Below, one piece after another: positions 1 through 8,431 of a stretch of DNA of 64,000 nt. Within the stretch, counting starts at the first letter, position 1. Every line of letters begins with the position of its first letter. The notes beneath the pieces were generated by a model, which searched no databases, was not told where the DNA came from, and worked only from the letters and a program-made list of their open reading frames with translations. The translations under genes and the position numbers were made by a program. Source of the DNA: Lyngbya sp. CCAP 1446/10 (GTDB lineage Bacteria > Cyanobacteriota > Cyanobacteriia > Cyanobacteriales > Microcoleaceae); NCBI RefSeq assembly GCF_026130175.1, contig NZ_JAIGNI010000004.1, positions 1 through 64,000 on the forward strand, written 5' to 3'.

Positions 1-371
1 TGGTATTTATGTAAGTCTTTTAAGATAATTAAATTTTTGTTTGAGTTTTTCACAAACGAACATAAATTTGATTTCCCAAAAATCCATCAGTACACCTATA
101 CATAGAAAATGATTTAGGATTGCTATATGCCTTCCAGTGATCGATCGAGCTTCACCTGTTGCATACATCTGTAGCAACCGTGCCCGAGAATTAGGACGTT
201 CTTAATTGCACTTTTCATGAGCTATATATATTGCAACTTCCTTGTTGATTCTTGCTTATGCTATTATATTTTTCGCAACTTTCAATCAAAAGTCCGTTAG
301 CGAAGCTTGCAGAAGAGAAGATCGCACTTACCACGAAACAGCAAAAATCCTCAAGATTGATGTGGTAGACT
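1..371. other. Intergenic, no gene seen
   Basis: AT-rich sequence upstream of the first gene. Short reading frames exist on both strands but none has a ribosome binding site or recognisable composition. The promoter of the gene at 372 should lie here, but I cannot pick out a convincing -35/-10 pair. Confidence 0.5.
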
Positions 372-1763
372 ATGAAAAATAGTTTTAAGTCCGCACGATC
401 GGATGGAAGCAAAACTATGTCAAATTTTAAGAAATTCCCTACATCTGTCCGCTATCTGATAGCACGGTTGCGCCACTGGACGCAACCCGCGGTTTGGGCT
501 CCGCTAGCCGTGCTGTGTGCCGGCGGGTTATTTATCTGGGAGGTGTCCGTAAATCCAGAAAGGTTGAGCATAGATGGCGAAGCAGCAGCAGACTCAAACA
601 ACCCAGATTCGATCTCCGGGCTGTCTGCTGAAGATAGCGCCATTGCGGCTGAAATCGACAGCTTGCCGGTGCTAGTCAATCAGTTCAATGAGTCTAATTC
701 TGAACTGAACTTATTCAATTCATCAGCAATCAAAAGCAAAGGTTTATTCGAGGAAATTCGCGATCGCAAATTAACAATTTCTCGGCAATTTTCAGCCCCC
801 AAGCAGGCGGCAATCAGCAGATTTTTGTCCTTGCCAAATTTACAAAATTCTGCGGTTGGGACAGTCAACAATAACCCGCAAAATTCCAACTTGCCAAGTT
901 CAAACGCGACATCAGATTTGAGTTTATCTGGCAGTGGGGCGACCATTTCCGGGATAAAAACGATCGCTCCTGAGTCTGCGGGTACGGAAGCAACTTTACC
1001 GGAGGCATCAGGTAGCGGTAATTCAGGTAAACAAAACGACAATCCTCTGGCTTTGAGTCCGCTGCAAGCAGCCATGAAAAAATACATCGCTGCCAACACT
1101 TCGGCAACGGCGGCTGTAAAAAGTGCAAATTCGGCTAAATTGCTCGATCGACCCCCGTCCCCCGATTCTCCAACAAATCCGACAAATTTCCTGCCAACCG
1201 CCGCTACGACTCAAGCTGGAGCAAATCCTGTGAATTTTCCCGCGACACTCTCGCCACTTGCGGCTCCGACAAATACAATTATTAGCGACTCTCAACAATT
1301 CTTAAACCCAGCAGCTACGGTTCCTGAATCATTGGCCGGGTTAAATTCTAGAGTATCAGTCATCTCCACAATTACTCCACAGACTCCAACTGTGGTTTTA
1401 CCCAAAAATCCCTACCAAACTAATTTATCTGACTCCGGCTTCGCACCGTCCGTTCAACCTGTGGCGGTTCCCGTCGCCACACCTTCGCCAATACCGCTAA
1501 TTCCCAATTTTGGGCAGTCCCCTGGCATCGGGGGAAGCAAGATAATTAGCCCTCAATTCTCTCCCAATTCAGCGAATGCTCAATTTCAACAGCCTCAACC
1601 GAGTCGCCTTAACTTACCTGGTCAGCCTAACTTTGGAGCTGTTCCCCAAAACACCAATCAGAACGCGCAGCCAATTCAACCGCAACCTTTTTCTACACCT
1701 CGCTCTTTGACTCCGGGACGGTATATTGGCGGCGGCGAAATTAATACTTTTGCTAATCCTTAA
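372..1763 (+). CDS. Hypothetical membrane-anchored, low-complexity protein
   Basis: 463 residues, function not recognised. Residues 1-45 are basic and are followed by one hydrophobic segment (about 42-58, WAPLAVLCAGGLFIWEV), so the protein is probably anchored in the inner membrane with the rest outside the cytoplasm. The remainder is disordered-looking and rich in Pro, Asn, Ser, Thr and Gln, with no catalytic motif; such tails are common in cyanobacterial envelope or cell-wall-spanning proteins (inference). The frame is open throughout. An alternative start at 417 has a weak GGAAG in front of it, while nothing supports 372 beyond frame length. A purine-rich heptamer tract begins directly after the stop codon. 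Confidence 0.7.
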   Translation: MKNSFKSARSDGSKTMSNFKKFPTSVRYLIARLRHWTQPAVWAPLAVLCAGGLFIWEVSVNPERLSIDGEAAADSNNPDSISGLSAEDSAIAAEIDSLPVLVNQFNESNSELNLFNSSAIKSKGLFEEIRDRKLTISRQFSAPKQAAISRFLSLPNLQNSAVGTVNNNPQNSNLPSSNATSDLSLSGSGATISGIKTIAPESAGTEATLPEASGSGNSGKQNDNPLALSPLQAAMKKYIAANTSATAAVKSANSAKLLDRPPSPDSPTNPTNFLPTAATTQAGANPVNFPATLSPLAAPTNTIISDSQQFLNPAATVPESLAGLNSRVSVISTITPQTPTVVLPKNPYQTNLSDSGFAPSVQPVAVPVATPSPIPLIPNFGQSPGIGGSKIISPQFSPNSANAQFQQPQPSRLNLPGQPNFGAVPQNTNQNAQPIQPQPFSTPRSLTPGRYIGGGEINTFANP

Positions 1764-1873
1764 AGGAAGGAAGAAGGAAGAAGAAAGAAGGAAGAAGGAA
1801 GAAGGAAGAAGGAAGAAAGAAGAAGGAAGAAGGAAGAAAGAAGAAGGAAGAAGGAAGAAGGAAGAAGGAAGAA
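1764..1873. repeat. GAAGGAA-type heptamer tract
   Basis: About 110 bases made almost only of GGAAGAA/GAAGAAG units, beginning one base after the TAA of the preceding gene. It can be read as an open frame of Lys/Glu/Arg, but composition shows it is a short tandem repeat of the kind called STRR in cyanobacteria. A sister tract lies at 4171-4253. Confidence 0.85.
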
Positions 1874-2055
1874 TAAAAAAATGCTTTGAGATGTCAGTTT
1901 TAACTTAAGCAGTTATATGGTTTTCCGCTCGCATCGGAATCATATTTTTGCGATTTCAGCACTATGTTTTAACTCGCGAGCGGGGACGCTCGCACTGCGT
2001 GATTATTCCGATTTAACCGAAATTAATTACCAATTAGCAATTTGATTGGTAAAAC

Positions 2056-3222
2056 TTACCTAGACGCGGCTCTTCCCAACAACAATCCTCCTATTCCTAA
2101 GCCAAATGCGATCGGCAGCCAAGCCGATATAATCGGAGTCAAAACAGCTTTCACGCCCATTGAACTGGTGATAAAACCAAATACATAGTAAGTAAAAATT
2201 ACAACTACGCTAATACCAAAACTTGTCCCTTTCCCGGAGCGGCGCGGTTGAGTTCCCAAAGCGGCTCCCACTAAACCAAATACCAGACACACAAAAGGAA
2301 AAGCATATTTTTCTTGAATTCGCACCTTGAGTTTGCGAATTTGCGGTGCATCGCCGCTATTTTTAATGATTTCCAAACGCTCTAAAGCTTGAGCAATATT
2401 CATTTCCTTGAAATCTCGCACTCTCGCAGCTAAATCTAAGGGCGTGCGGGGGAGTTGTAATTGCTGGTGTTGAAATCTAACTATATTGCGGTAAGAGCCG
2501 TCTGGAGCTACTATATAAGCGGTTCCGTTGAAAAAATCCCAGGTGTTTTCTGAGGGATTCCAAGTAGCTGATTCTGAAGAAATGATTTGATTGAGGCCAG
2601 GGGTGGAGCGATCGATAATTGTTAAACCTTTCATTTGCTGGCCGTCAAACTGTTCTGCATAAAAAAAGCGGGACAGGATTTCTTCACCGCCTTTTTCTGG
2701 TTTGCGAAATTCTGTGTAGATAATATTTCTATCTTGAAATGTCGGTTTTTCTCGCTTCAGGGCTCTGTCTAAAGTTAAAGTAGCTCTGTAGCTAGCGGCG
2801 GGTACGACTAACTCTTGTAAAGCAAAGGTGAAGCCGGCAACGATTAAACTCATAATGACTGCCGGCATGATCAATCGGTAAATGCTAACTCCGCAACTGC
2901 GGAGGGCGATGAGTTCGCTGTCGCTGGAAAGTCGGCTGTAGCTCATTAAGGTTGCTAGCAGCATTGACATGGGGAAAGCTAATACTACAAAGTATGGAAT
3001 TTGCAGTAGGAAAATTTCCATAGCGGCGCCGTAGGGAAGGCCTGATTCTGTTACTCTGCGGACTAATTCAAATAAGGCTCCAACGGTGACGGCGACTGAT
3101 GTAAATAGTCCGACACCAAACAGAAATGGGCCGATGAGTTCTTTGGTAATGTACCAGTCCATTACTGAAATTCTCGGTAGCCAGTTGAGGGGATTGAAGG
3201 ATTTGGACATTGCTATTTTCAT
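2056..3222 (-). CDS. LptF/LptG-family (YjgP/YjgQ) permease
   Basis: About 388 residues from the chosen ATG; a longer frame reaches 3273, and 3210 is another possible ATG. The sequence has the family layout: a cluster of N-terminal transmembrane helices starting near the motif MDWYITKELIGPF, a large soluble beta-rich middle (about residues 130-280 with YRNIVRFQHQQLQ), then three C-terminal helices including a glycine-rich last one. In lipopolysaccharide export, LptF and LptG form the membrane part of the LptB2FG ABC transporter; cyanobacteria often have one LptF/G-like protein. Its neighbours upstream on the same strand are LptB (3418-4146) and an LptA-like protein (4494-5000), which supports the role. 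I see no lptC candidate here. The family call is firm; the F versus G assignment is not possible. Confidence 0.88.
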   Translation of the reverse strand: MKIAMSKSFNPLNWLPRISVMDWYITKELIGPFLFGVGLFTSVAVTVGALFELVRRVTESGLPYGAAMEIFLLQIPYFVVLAFPMSMLLATLMSYSRLSSDSELIALRSCGVSIYRLIMPAVIMSLIVAGFTFALQELVVPAASYRATLTLDRALKREKPTFQDRNIIYTEFRKPEKGGEEILSRFFYAEQFDGQQMKGLTIIDRSTPGLNQIISSESATWNPSENTWDFFNGTAYIVAPDGSYRNIVRFQHQQLQLPRTPLDLAARVRDFKEMNIAQALERLEIIKNSGDAPQIRKLKVRIQEKYAFPFVCLVFGLVGAALGTQPRRSGKGTSFGISVVVIFTYYVFGFITSSMGVKAVLTPIISAWLPIAFGLGIGGLLLGRAASR

Positions 3223-3280
3223 AGTTGCGCGTTCTCGCTGATTGCTCCTTAATTTAAAATAGGAATTACGCACGGCTAGT

Positions 3281-3348
3281 CAGAAACCGGGTTTTTTACG
3301 AAAAGACGCTCCGCAGTCCGCAGATTGGGTGAAAAACCCGGTTTTTTT
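3281..3348. repeat. Palindromic repeat with AAACCCGGTTT-type ends
   Basis: An imperfect inverted repeat: CAGAAACCGGGTTTTTT on the left and AAAAACCCGGTTTTTTT on the right, with a middle containing CAGTCCGCAGAT. Close relatives occur at 43216-43283 and 51705-51775. It lies between lptB and the LptF/G-like gene and could form a hairpin that attenuates read-through. Confidence 0.75.
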
Positions 3349-3417
3349 GGTTTGATGCGTCCTGGACTGTAAAAGTTAAATTCTCAATTCTAAAATTCTG
3401 CTTTCTGCTATCAAAGA

Positions 3418-4146
3418 CTATCGCACGAAGTTGTCACCCAAGTAATATTGCCGCACTAAAGGGTTGCTGTAGAGTTCTTCTTCAGCGCCGGATGCTAAAA
3501 TTTGACCGTCTCGCATGATGTAGGCTCGATCGGTAATTTCGAGGGTTTCTCGGACGTTGTGATCGGTGATCAGGATGCCGATTTGACGATCGCGCAGTTT
3601 GGAAATTATCGTCTGAATTTCATCAACTGCGATCGGATCGACGCCTGCGAACGGTTCGTCTAAAAATAGGAACATCGGCCCGTCTCGCCCAGCAGCCAAG
3701 GCTCTCGCCAGTTCAGTCCGCCGCCTTTCTCCTCCAGAGATTTGAATTCCCAAACTGGATGCTATTTTTTGTAAGCGAAATTCTTCCAACAAAAAATCGA
3801 CTCGCTCTTTCCATTCCCAACGCGGAACTTGAGTTTGTTCCAGGACTAACAAAATATTGTCGCGCACGGTCATGTTGCGAAAAATGCTGGCTTCTTGAGC
3901 GAGATAGCCTATTCCCAAATGTGCTCGTTTGTGCATCGGCAATTTAGTGATGTCTAAATCGTTGAGCCAAACTGTCCCTTGATTGGGTTTTTCTAATCCG
4001 GTTGCGATGTAAAATGTTGTGGTTTTGCCGGCACCGTTGGGGCCGAGCAGTCCGACGATTTCTCCTTGGGCTACTGAAAGGTTGACGCGACTGACTACAT
4101 GGCGTTTTCCGTAGGATTTGTGAATATTTTCGAGTACAATTTTCAT
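3418..4146 (-). CDS. lptB: LPS export ABC transporter ATP-binding protein LptB
   Basis: 242 residues, the usual LptB length. Walker A is GPNGAGKTT near residue 35, the Q-loop follows at YLAQEASIF (about 83), the ABC signature is ISGGERRRTELARAL (about 137), Walker B is FLFLDEPFAGVDP (about 160), and the switch histidine is in ILITDHNVRETL (about 195). The LptB-type sequence around the signature separates it from general branched-chain ATPases. It would hydrolyse ATP on the cytoplasmic face to drive lipopolysaccharide extraction with the LptF/G-like permease encoded downstream. A heptamer tract of GAAGGAA units (4171-4253) sits just upstream of the start, between this gene and lptA, so the three genes may not share one uninterrupted transcript. 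Confidence 0.94.
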   Translation of the reverse strand: MKIVLENIHKSYGKRHVVSRVNLSVAQGEIVGLLGPNGAGKTTTFYIATGLEKPNQGTVWLNDLDITKLPMHKRAHLGIGYLAQEASIFRNMTVRDNILLVLEQTQVPRWEWKERVDFLLEEFRLQKIASSLGIQISGGERRRTELARALAAGRDGPMFLFLDEPFAGVDPIAVDEIQTIISKLRDRQIGILITDHNVRETLEITDRAYIMRDGQILASGAEEELYSNPLVRQYYLGDNFVR

Positions 4147-4170
4147 GATCGCCGAGGCAACTTTTAAGTA

Positions 4171-4253
4171 GAAGGAAGAAGGAAGAAGGAAGAAGGAAGA
4201 GGGTAGAAGGAAGAAGGAAGAGGGTAGAAGGTAGAAGGTAGAAGGTAGAAGGT
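4171..4253. repeat. GAAGGAA / GTAGAAG heptamer tract
   Basis: Purine-rich tandem heptamers that change unit partway, from GGAAGAA to GGTAGAA. The tract lies 25 bases upstream of the lptB start codon on the opposite strand, so it would form the leader of that gene if transcription begins further upstream. Confidence 0.85.
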
Positions 4254-4493
4254 GCTTCGACTTCGCTCAGCATAAAAAGAAGAAATACACAGCAAGCCTT
4301 TGAGCGATCGGTATTTTACGTTTAATTAGGTGGATCACTTGCCAGTTAAATTCCAGAATTCAGGCTTGTGCGATCGCGTCTCAAGTCGATCTTCTAAATA
4401 CTAAAACTTTTTAATCTTAAGACAACGAAATTTCGCATCTATCCCAAGTAGTATGTTTTTGCGGATGCGAAATTTTGCTGCGATTGGAGGCTG

Positions 4494-5000
4494 TTATTTG
4501 GGGGCTGTTCGGGGTGCGGGCGGTTTAGCACCGGGATTTGGATTAACCGGGGCTGGTTTCCCGATCGTATTTTGGACTGCTGAATCTTGTTCCGGGGCAA
4601 CCAGATAGACAGATTCTACCTGTCCTGGGTTGTCTGGCAGGGCAATAAACCGCCCTTCGTCGATAAGGTATGTTATGGTTTCGCCGCGCAGGCTGTTGCC
4701 CTGCTGCAATACATAAACGTCTCCGCTGAGAATGATCCGGCGCTCGCGGCTGAAGTATTGAGCTTGAGCTGCGGTTGCTTGTATTTGGCGGGCTGGATAG
4801 TTGATTTGGACGTTGCCGCGGGCTGTCACGATGCCGGTTTTGGAGTCGGCTTCTTGAATGTCCGATCGCACGGAAAGAGTGCGGGGCGGGGCAGCCTGTG
4901 GGTAAGTGGGAGAGGCTAGAGTGCTTGCCAGAGTCAGCGGCAACAGCAGCGATAATCCTTTGAATATGCGGGAATTGAGTAGTTTAGCGGAGGGCATCAT
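4494..5000 (-). CDS. lptA: LptA/OstA-like periplasmic protein
   Basis: 168 residues with an N-terminal signal peptide (hydrophobic LSLLLPLTLASTLASPTYPQ, cleavage probably near residue 30). The mature part has the OstA/LptA beta-jellyroll pattern: SDIQEADSKTGIVTARGNVQI, then IQATAAQAQYF, then RRIILSGDVYVLQQG and LRGETITYLIDEGRF. LptA forms the periplasmic bridge that carries lipopolysaccharide from the inner-membrane transporter to LptD. The tail is proline-rich and low-complexity. It is followed on the same strand by lptB and the LptF/G-like permease, so an export role is likely. Two adjacent ATGs (5000 and 4997) are possible starts. The symbol rests on fold and context, not on close identity. 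Confidence 0.82.
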   Translation of the reverse strand: MMPSAKLLNSRIFKGLSLLLPLTLASTLASPTYPQAAPPRTLSVRSDIQEADSKTGIVTARGNVQINYPARQIQATAAQAQYFSRERRIILSGDVYVLQQGNSLRGETITYLIDEGRFIALPDNPGQVESVYLVAPEQDSAVQNTIGKPAPVNPNPGAKPPAPRTAPK

Positions 5001-5361
5001 AGCTTACAAGCCTCAAAATTTGTGAAATTGCTGAAGGGCATTATCTCACTCCCAGATTTTTCCGTATGCAGATTAGATCCACCACACCCGATCAGTTAGG
5101 TATTTTATCTTAACGGCCGTGAAAAATTCCCGTAAGGTCGATCGACCTGCCAGAGAGCGTCAACCAATTATCCTAGCAAGACAATAGACATTTTCACGAC
5201 CTGTTTGGCTGATTTACAGTTTTTAGTAAGGACTGAAGTTCTCTGTCTGCGGTTTGTGGTGAAGAGTTCAGCCCTCTCTGGCGTAGTTTTAAGTCAATAA
5301 ACTTGTTGGATAATTTTGGGATTGATAGAGCAACCGCTCCTTCAAGGCAGATGTACACAGA
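5001..5361. other. Intergenic between lptA and the DUF309 gene
   Basis: 361 bases without a supported gene. It must hold the promoter of the minus-strand lptA-like gene and the 3' end of the DUF309 gene's neighbour region. No clear terminator hairpin was seen. Confidence 0.5.
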
Positions 5362-5796
5362 TTAACGCAGATAATTTGAAGAAGTATCAACCGTCGTCTG
5401 ATCTTTCAAAATGTATGGCAATTGCAAGCCTGCAACTTCTGTACCTACGAATAACGGTAAAAAATTAGCGACTACTTCCGGGCCAGCTTGTTGCAAAGTG
5501 TTCAAAAGTTTAGCGCTTTGTCCGACCAAATCTTTAACGGCAATTCCGGCATAACTCGGCTGATAATAACTGAGCCGATTTATACCTTCTCCCAGCAATA
5601 TTACCGCACCGCGCCAGTTTTGATTGCTTAAGTGATAAAGCGCGACGGCAATTTGCAAGATTCCCTGATAAAATCTTTGATTCGGCTCGCCGGATTCCAT
5701 CCACAAAGCCTCTAATGTATCGTGACAAGCGTAAAAATCTTGGCTGTTAAATTGTTCGATACCTTGCCAAAACTCGATCGGCATTTCCTCTGTCAT
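5362..5796 (-). CDS. DUF309 domain protein
   Basis: 144 residues. The DUF309 hallmark covers residues 5-75: FWQGIEQFNSQDFYACHDTL, ALWMESGEPNQRFYQGIL and QIAVALYHLSNQNWRGA, with the conserved His of the ACHDTLE motif and the two Glu/Trp positions of EALW. DUF309 proteins are small helical bundles widespread in cyanobacteria and Firmicutes; no enzymatic activity is established. A short run of GATTGGG heptamers (about 5799-5823) precedes the start codon. The gene stands alone; ftrC lies upstream on the same strand about 150 bases away. Confidence 0.88.
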   Translation of the reverse strand: MTEEMPIEFWQGIEQFNSQDFYACHDTLEALWMESGEPNQRFYQGILQIAVALYHLSNQNWRGAVILLGEGINRLSYYQPSYAGIAVKDLVGQSAKLLNTLQQAGPEVVANFLPLFVGTEVAGLQLPYILKDQTTVDTSSNYLR

Positions 5797-5942
5797 GCGA
5801 TTGGGGATTGGGGATTGGGGATTCGGAATTCGTGTTTGAGTAGGCGGCGATCGGTTTTTATTAATAGCTAAGTCTTAAAAATAGGAATAATCACGACCAG
5901 TTTTCAAAACTACGGCAAATTCACGACCGCCTACTTAAACGA

Positions 5943-6305
5943 TTACATAGTCTCTCTGACAGCTTGAAGCTGATCCATGCCAATTTCCTGATTAGTTCCA
6001 GCGAAATCGTTATCTGGCGTCAGAAATAACATACAGTGACATTCTTTCCGCTCGCGCATGGGAATGCAAGGACAGTTCCAGTAGGCGGCTTTGACTTCGG
6101 CTTCTTTATCTTCGTAATGGCGACAAGGGCATAGGGGAGCGCCTAGTTCGTCCTTATGTTTTGCTAGTCCTTCTATGACGACAGCAGTGACTGAAGGCTC
6201 GGAACAAAAGTAAGTGCCCGTGCGCTTGGCGTAGGTTTCGGAGAAATTCTTCATTGCCTCCAAGGTTTTTTCGTTGGAGAGTTTAGATTTTTCTGTTGTG
6301 TTCAT
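5943..6305 (-). CDS. ftrC: Ferredoxin-thioredoxin reductase, catalytic chain
   Basis: 120 residues. The diagnostic cysteine pattern is complete: CSEP near residue 33, then CPC, 16 residues, CPC, 8 residues, CHC (residues about 62-95). These ligate the 4Fe-4S cluster and form the redox-active disulfide that passes electrons from photosynthetic ferredoxin to thioredoxin, switching Calvin-cycle enzymes on in light. The length matches other cyanobacterial FTR beta chains. It is often called ftrB in older literature. The variable-chain gene (ftrV) is not in the window. The ATG at 6305 gives the normal N-terminus. Confidence 0.96.
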   Translation of the reverse strand: MNTTEKSKLSNEKTLEAMKNFSETYAKRTGTYFCSEPSVTAVVIEGLAKHKDELGAPLCPCRHYEDKEAEVKAAYWNCPCIPMRERKECHCMLFLTPDNDFAGTNQEIGMDQLQAVRETM

Positions 6306-6883
6306 AGTTCAGGATCGGAGTTGAGGATGCTACGAGCTTTTGACAATTGTAGCGCAGAATGTGATTTTAAACACTTGATATTTCTGTTTACTTACAAGGA
6401 GCAAAATCTTGACAAAAATTGAGTTTTAGGTTGTCGGTTTTTTAGCGATTTTTCACGCATCCGTCTCGGTTCGGGAAACTGGCGGCTGTCCTGGTTTTTG
6501 CAGCGGTCTCATAGATTGGGGCGATCGCGCGCCCTCATCAACCATCCCCCAAAGCGGATCCAATTGAGATCATATAGCACAGCCCTGTCCTTGTGACCAG
6601 CATCTGATGGCAATTTCCCCGGATCCCACCGGCCACCAAAATCTCCTCCCTCCCGGCTGATTTTGCTCGCTGACTGTACTTTGGTCAGATTAATGTTAAA
6701 ATTGACCTCCCGCGCTGCTAGCTACCTCTAGGCGCAGTAAACTATTGGTTTGCAAGCTAAAAACTTAATTGAAGTTTGCAATAAGAGCTTTGAAAGCGGA
6801 GGATTGATTTGAAATTGATTTGTGAATGAGATTTATGTTACGAAGCGCTTAGGCGCAAAGGGCGCGAAAGAAGAGAAGATGAT
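6306..6883. other. Intergenic, 578 bases
   Basis: No supported coding region. It holds the upstream region of ftrC (transcribed leftward) and the space after the first DUF2079 gene. The only notable elements are scattered CGATCG sites and a GC-rich stretch around 6590-6670. Confidence 0.5.
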
Positions 6884-8323
6884 TTATTTGTTTGCCTTTT
6901 GGACAAATAGATAAATGTCATCCCGCTGATATTTGAGTTGAAATTGGGGATTATTGGCGAGTTGAGTTACTAGGTTTTGTACAAAAGCTCGATCGCTCAT
7001 CCAGCCAGGATACCTCAGATTAAGCAAGACATACTCAAACTCTGCGAGATTTGGAGGAGGCGTCTGAGCCTGAGTTAAGCGTACTACAGGGCGGTGCGTT
7101 AACTGCGGAGCCATGTGAGAAGTTGTTAACACACTGCCTTTTGTGTTAACGAGAGCAATTGCTTCTCTGCTAGCCGGCAAGGTATCCAGAGAATCTACAT
7201 AAATAGTCCAAAAATAGCCGTATTTTGCCAAAGCTAAGAAACCAATCAACGACCAAATTACAATCACTCTCGGCAATGGATACTTAGGAATTGGCAATCT
7301 ATCAAATATTATCTTTCCCTGGTGCTGATTCCTCGCTGCTAAACTGGAAATTACGGCAACCAACAAAAACGGCAATATCGGAATAGAATATTGATGAATC
7401 AAATCTCGTTGAGCCGGGATATCAGAAAGAATATTCATCGTCAACATCGGAACCGCACTAATTAAAGCTGTCAGATGCCGTGGCGAAAGCCACCAAATTA
7501 CAGGCAATATCAATAATGCTAAATATTCAAAAGTATCACCAGAAAAAATCCGCCCTAAAATCAGATTTGGTTTCAAGATTAAATTAACAGCTATTTCTAA
7601 AACCGAGTTTCCTAAATATTGATATCGCCCGATTCCCGCGTGTTCTCTTCCCTGATTGAAATACGGTATAACTCCCTGAGTAACTACCAGGAACCAACCC
7701 ACGCCGAGAAATAGAGCTATGAGTCCGCAATTGCGTTTTTTATCAAAACACAAAAGCCACAATCCCATCGCAGCCACAGTTAAAGACAGCACGGCTTTGC
7801 AGCTCAAAACTAAGACGATGGCAGCACAAAACCACAGAGTTTTATTCAGCCGCGCGGCTAGGATTGCTGCTAGCAGTGCGGGTAAGGCAATTACTTCTGG
7901 GTGGAAGTCGAAGAGGTTGACATTGAAGACTAAGGGATAGAAAAGGTAGATACAGGCGATCGCCCAAGCTATACTATTCTTTAATCCAGCTTGACTGGCC
8001 AAACTCCAAACTGGCAAAGCACCGGATGATAGAGCTACGGCTTGCACTAACAACAGCCAATGAACATCGGGATAGATTTTGTAAAGCAAAGCCACGGGAT
8101 ACATCACCCCAGCCGCGTGATTTCCCAGGTGGTGAATTTCGAGAAATGAGGAAAACGGCGTTTGTCCTTGACTGATTAGATACGCTACTTGGTCGTAAAT
8201 TCCCAGTTCAAAAGCGTTGGATTCAAACAGGGCGTGGCGTACACTGCTACATAGGAAAAATATTAGGGCGAAAAGGGTGATTTGCCAAATTACTGGATGA
8301 TACTTTAGCTTAAAATTGTTCAT
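6884..8323 (-). CDS. DUF2079 multi-spanning membrane protein, copy 1
   Basis: About 479 residues from the ATG at 8323; a GTG at 8350 would add nine residues that overlap a GC-rich inverted repeat, so ATG is preferred. There are roughly ten hydrophobic helices. Family motifs include RHALFESNAFELGIYDQVAYLI, then FHPEVIALPALLAAILAARL and the loop around HQYSIPILPFLL. DUF2079 proteins are predicted membrane proteins with a layout like lipid-linked-sugar glycosyltransferases (GT-C type); an acidic residue after the first helix (ELGIYDQ) could be catalytic, by analogy only. It is the last of three tandem paralogues on the same strand, separated by short gaps. Confidence 0.85.
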   Translation of the reverse strand: MNNFKLKYHPVIWQITLFALIFFLCSSVRHALFESNAFELGIYDQVAYLISQGQTPFSSFLEIHHLGNHAAGVMYPVALLYKIYPDVHWLLLVQAVALSSGALPVWSLASQAGLKNSIAWAIACIYLFYPLVFNVNLFDFHPEVIALPALLAAILAARLNKTLWFCAAIVLVLSCKAVLSLTVAAMGLWLLCFDKKRNCGLIALFLGVGWFLVVTQGVIPYFNQGREHAGIGRYQYLGNSVLEIAVNLILKPNLILGRIFSGDTFEYLALLILPVIWWLSPRHLTALISAVPMLTMNILSDIPAQRDLIHQYSIPILPFLLVAVISSLAARNQHQGKIIFDRLPIPKYPLPRVIVIWSLIGFLALAKYGYFWTIYVDSLDTLPASREAIALVNTKGSVLTTSHMAPQLTHRPVVRLTQAQTPPPNLAEFEYVLLNLRYPGWMSDRAFVQNLVTQLANNPQFQLKYQRDDIYLFVQKANK

Positions 8324-8431
8324 AGGGGCGGGTTTATTGGATTGATGCACTTGATCAAAGACAATGGTGAACCGGCCCCTACAGGAATTACGGTTAATTC
8401 ACCAGACTCAATATCAATTATTATTATCATA

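Noticed and set aside
1726-1908. Lys/Glu/Arg-rich frame over the GAAGGAA tract
   Set aside because: A purely repeat-derived reading frame that overlaps the end of a real gene.
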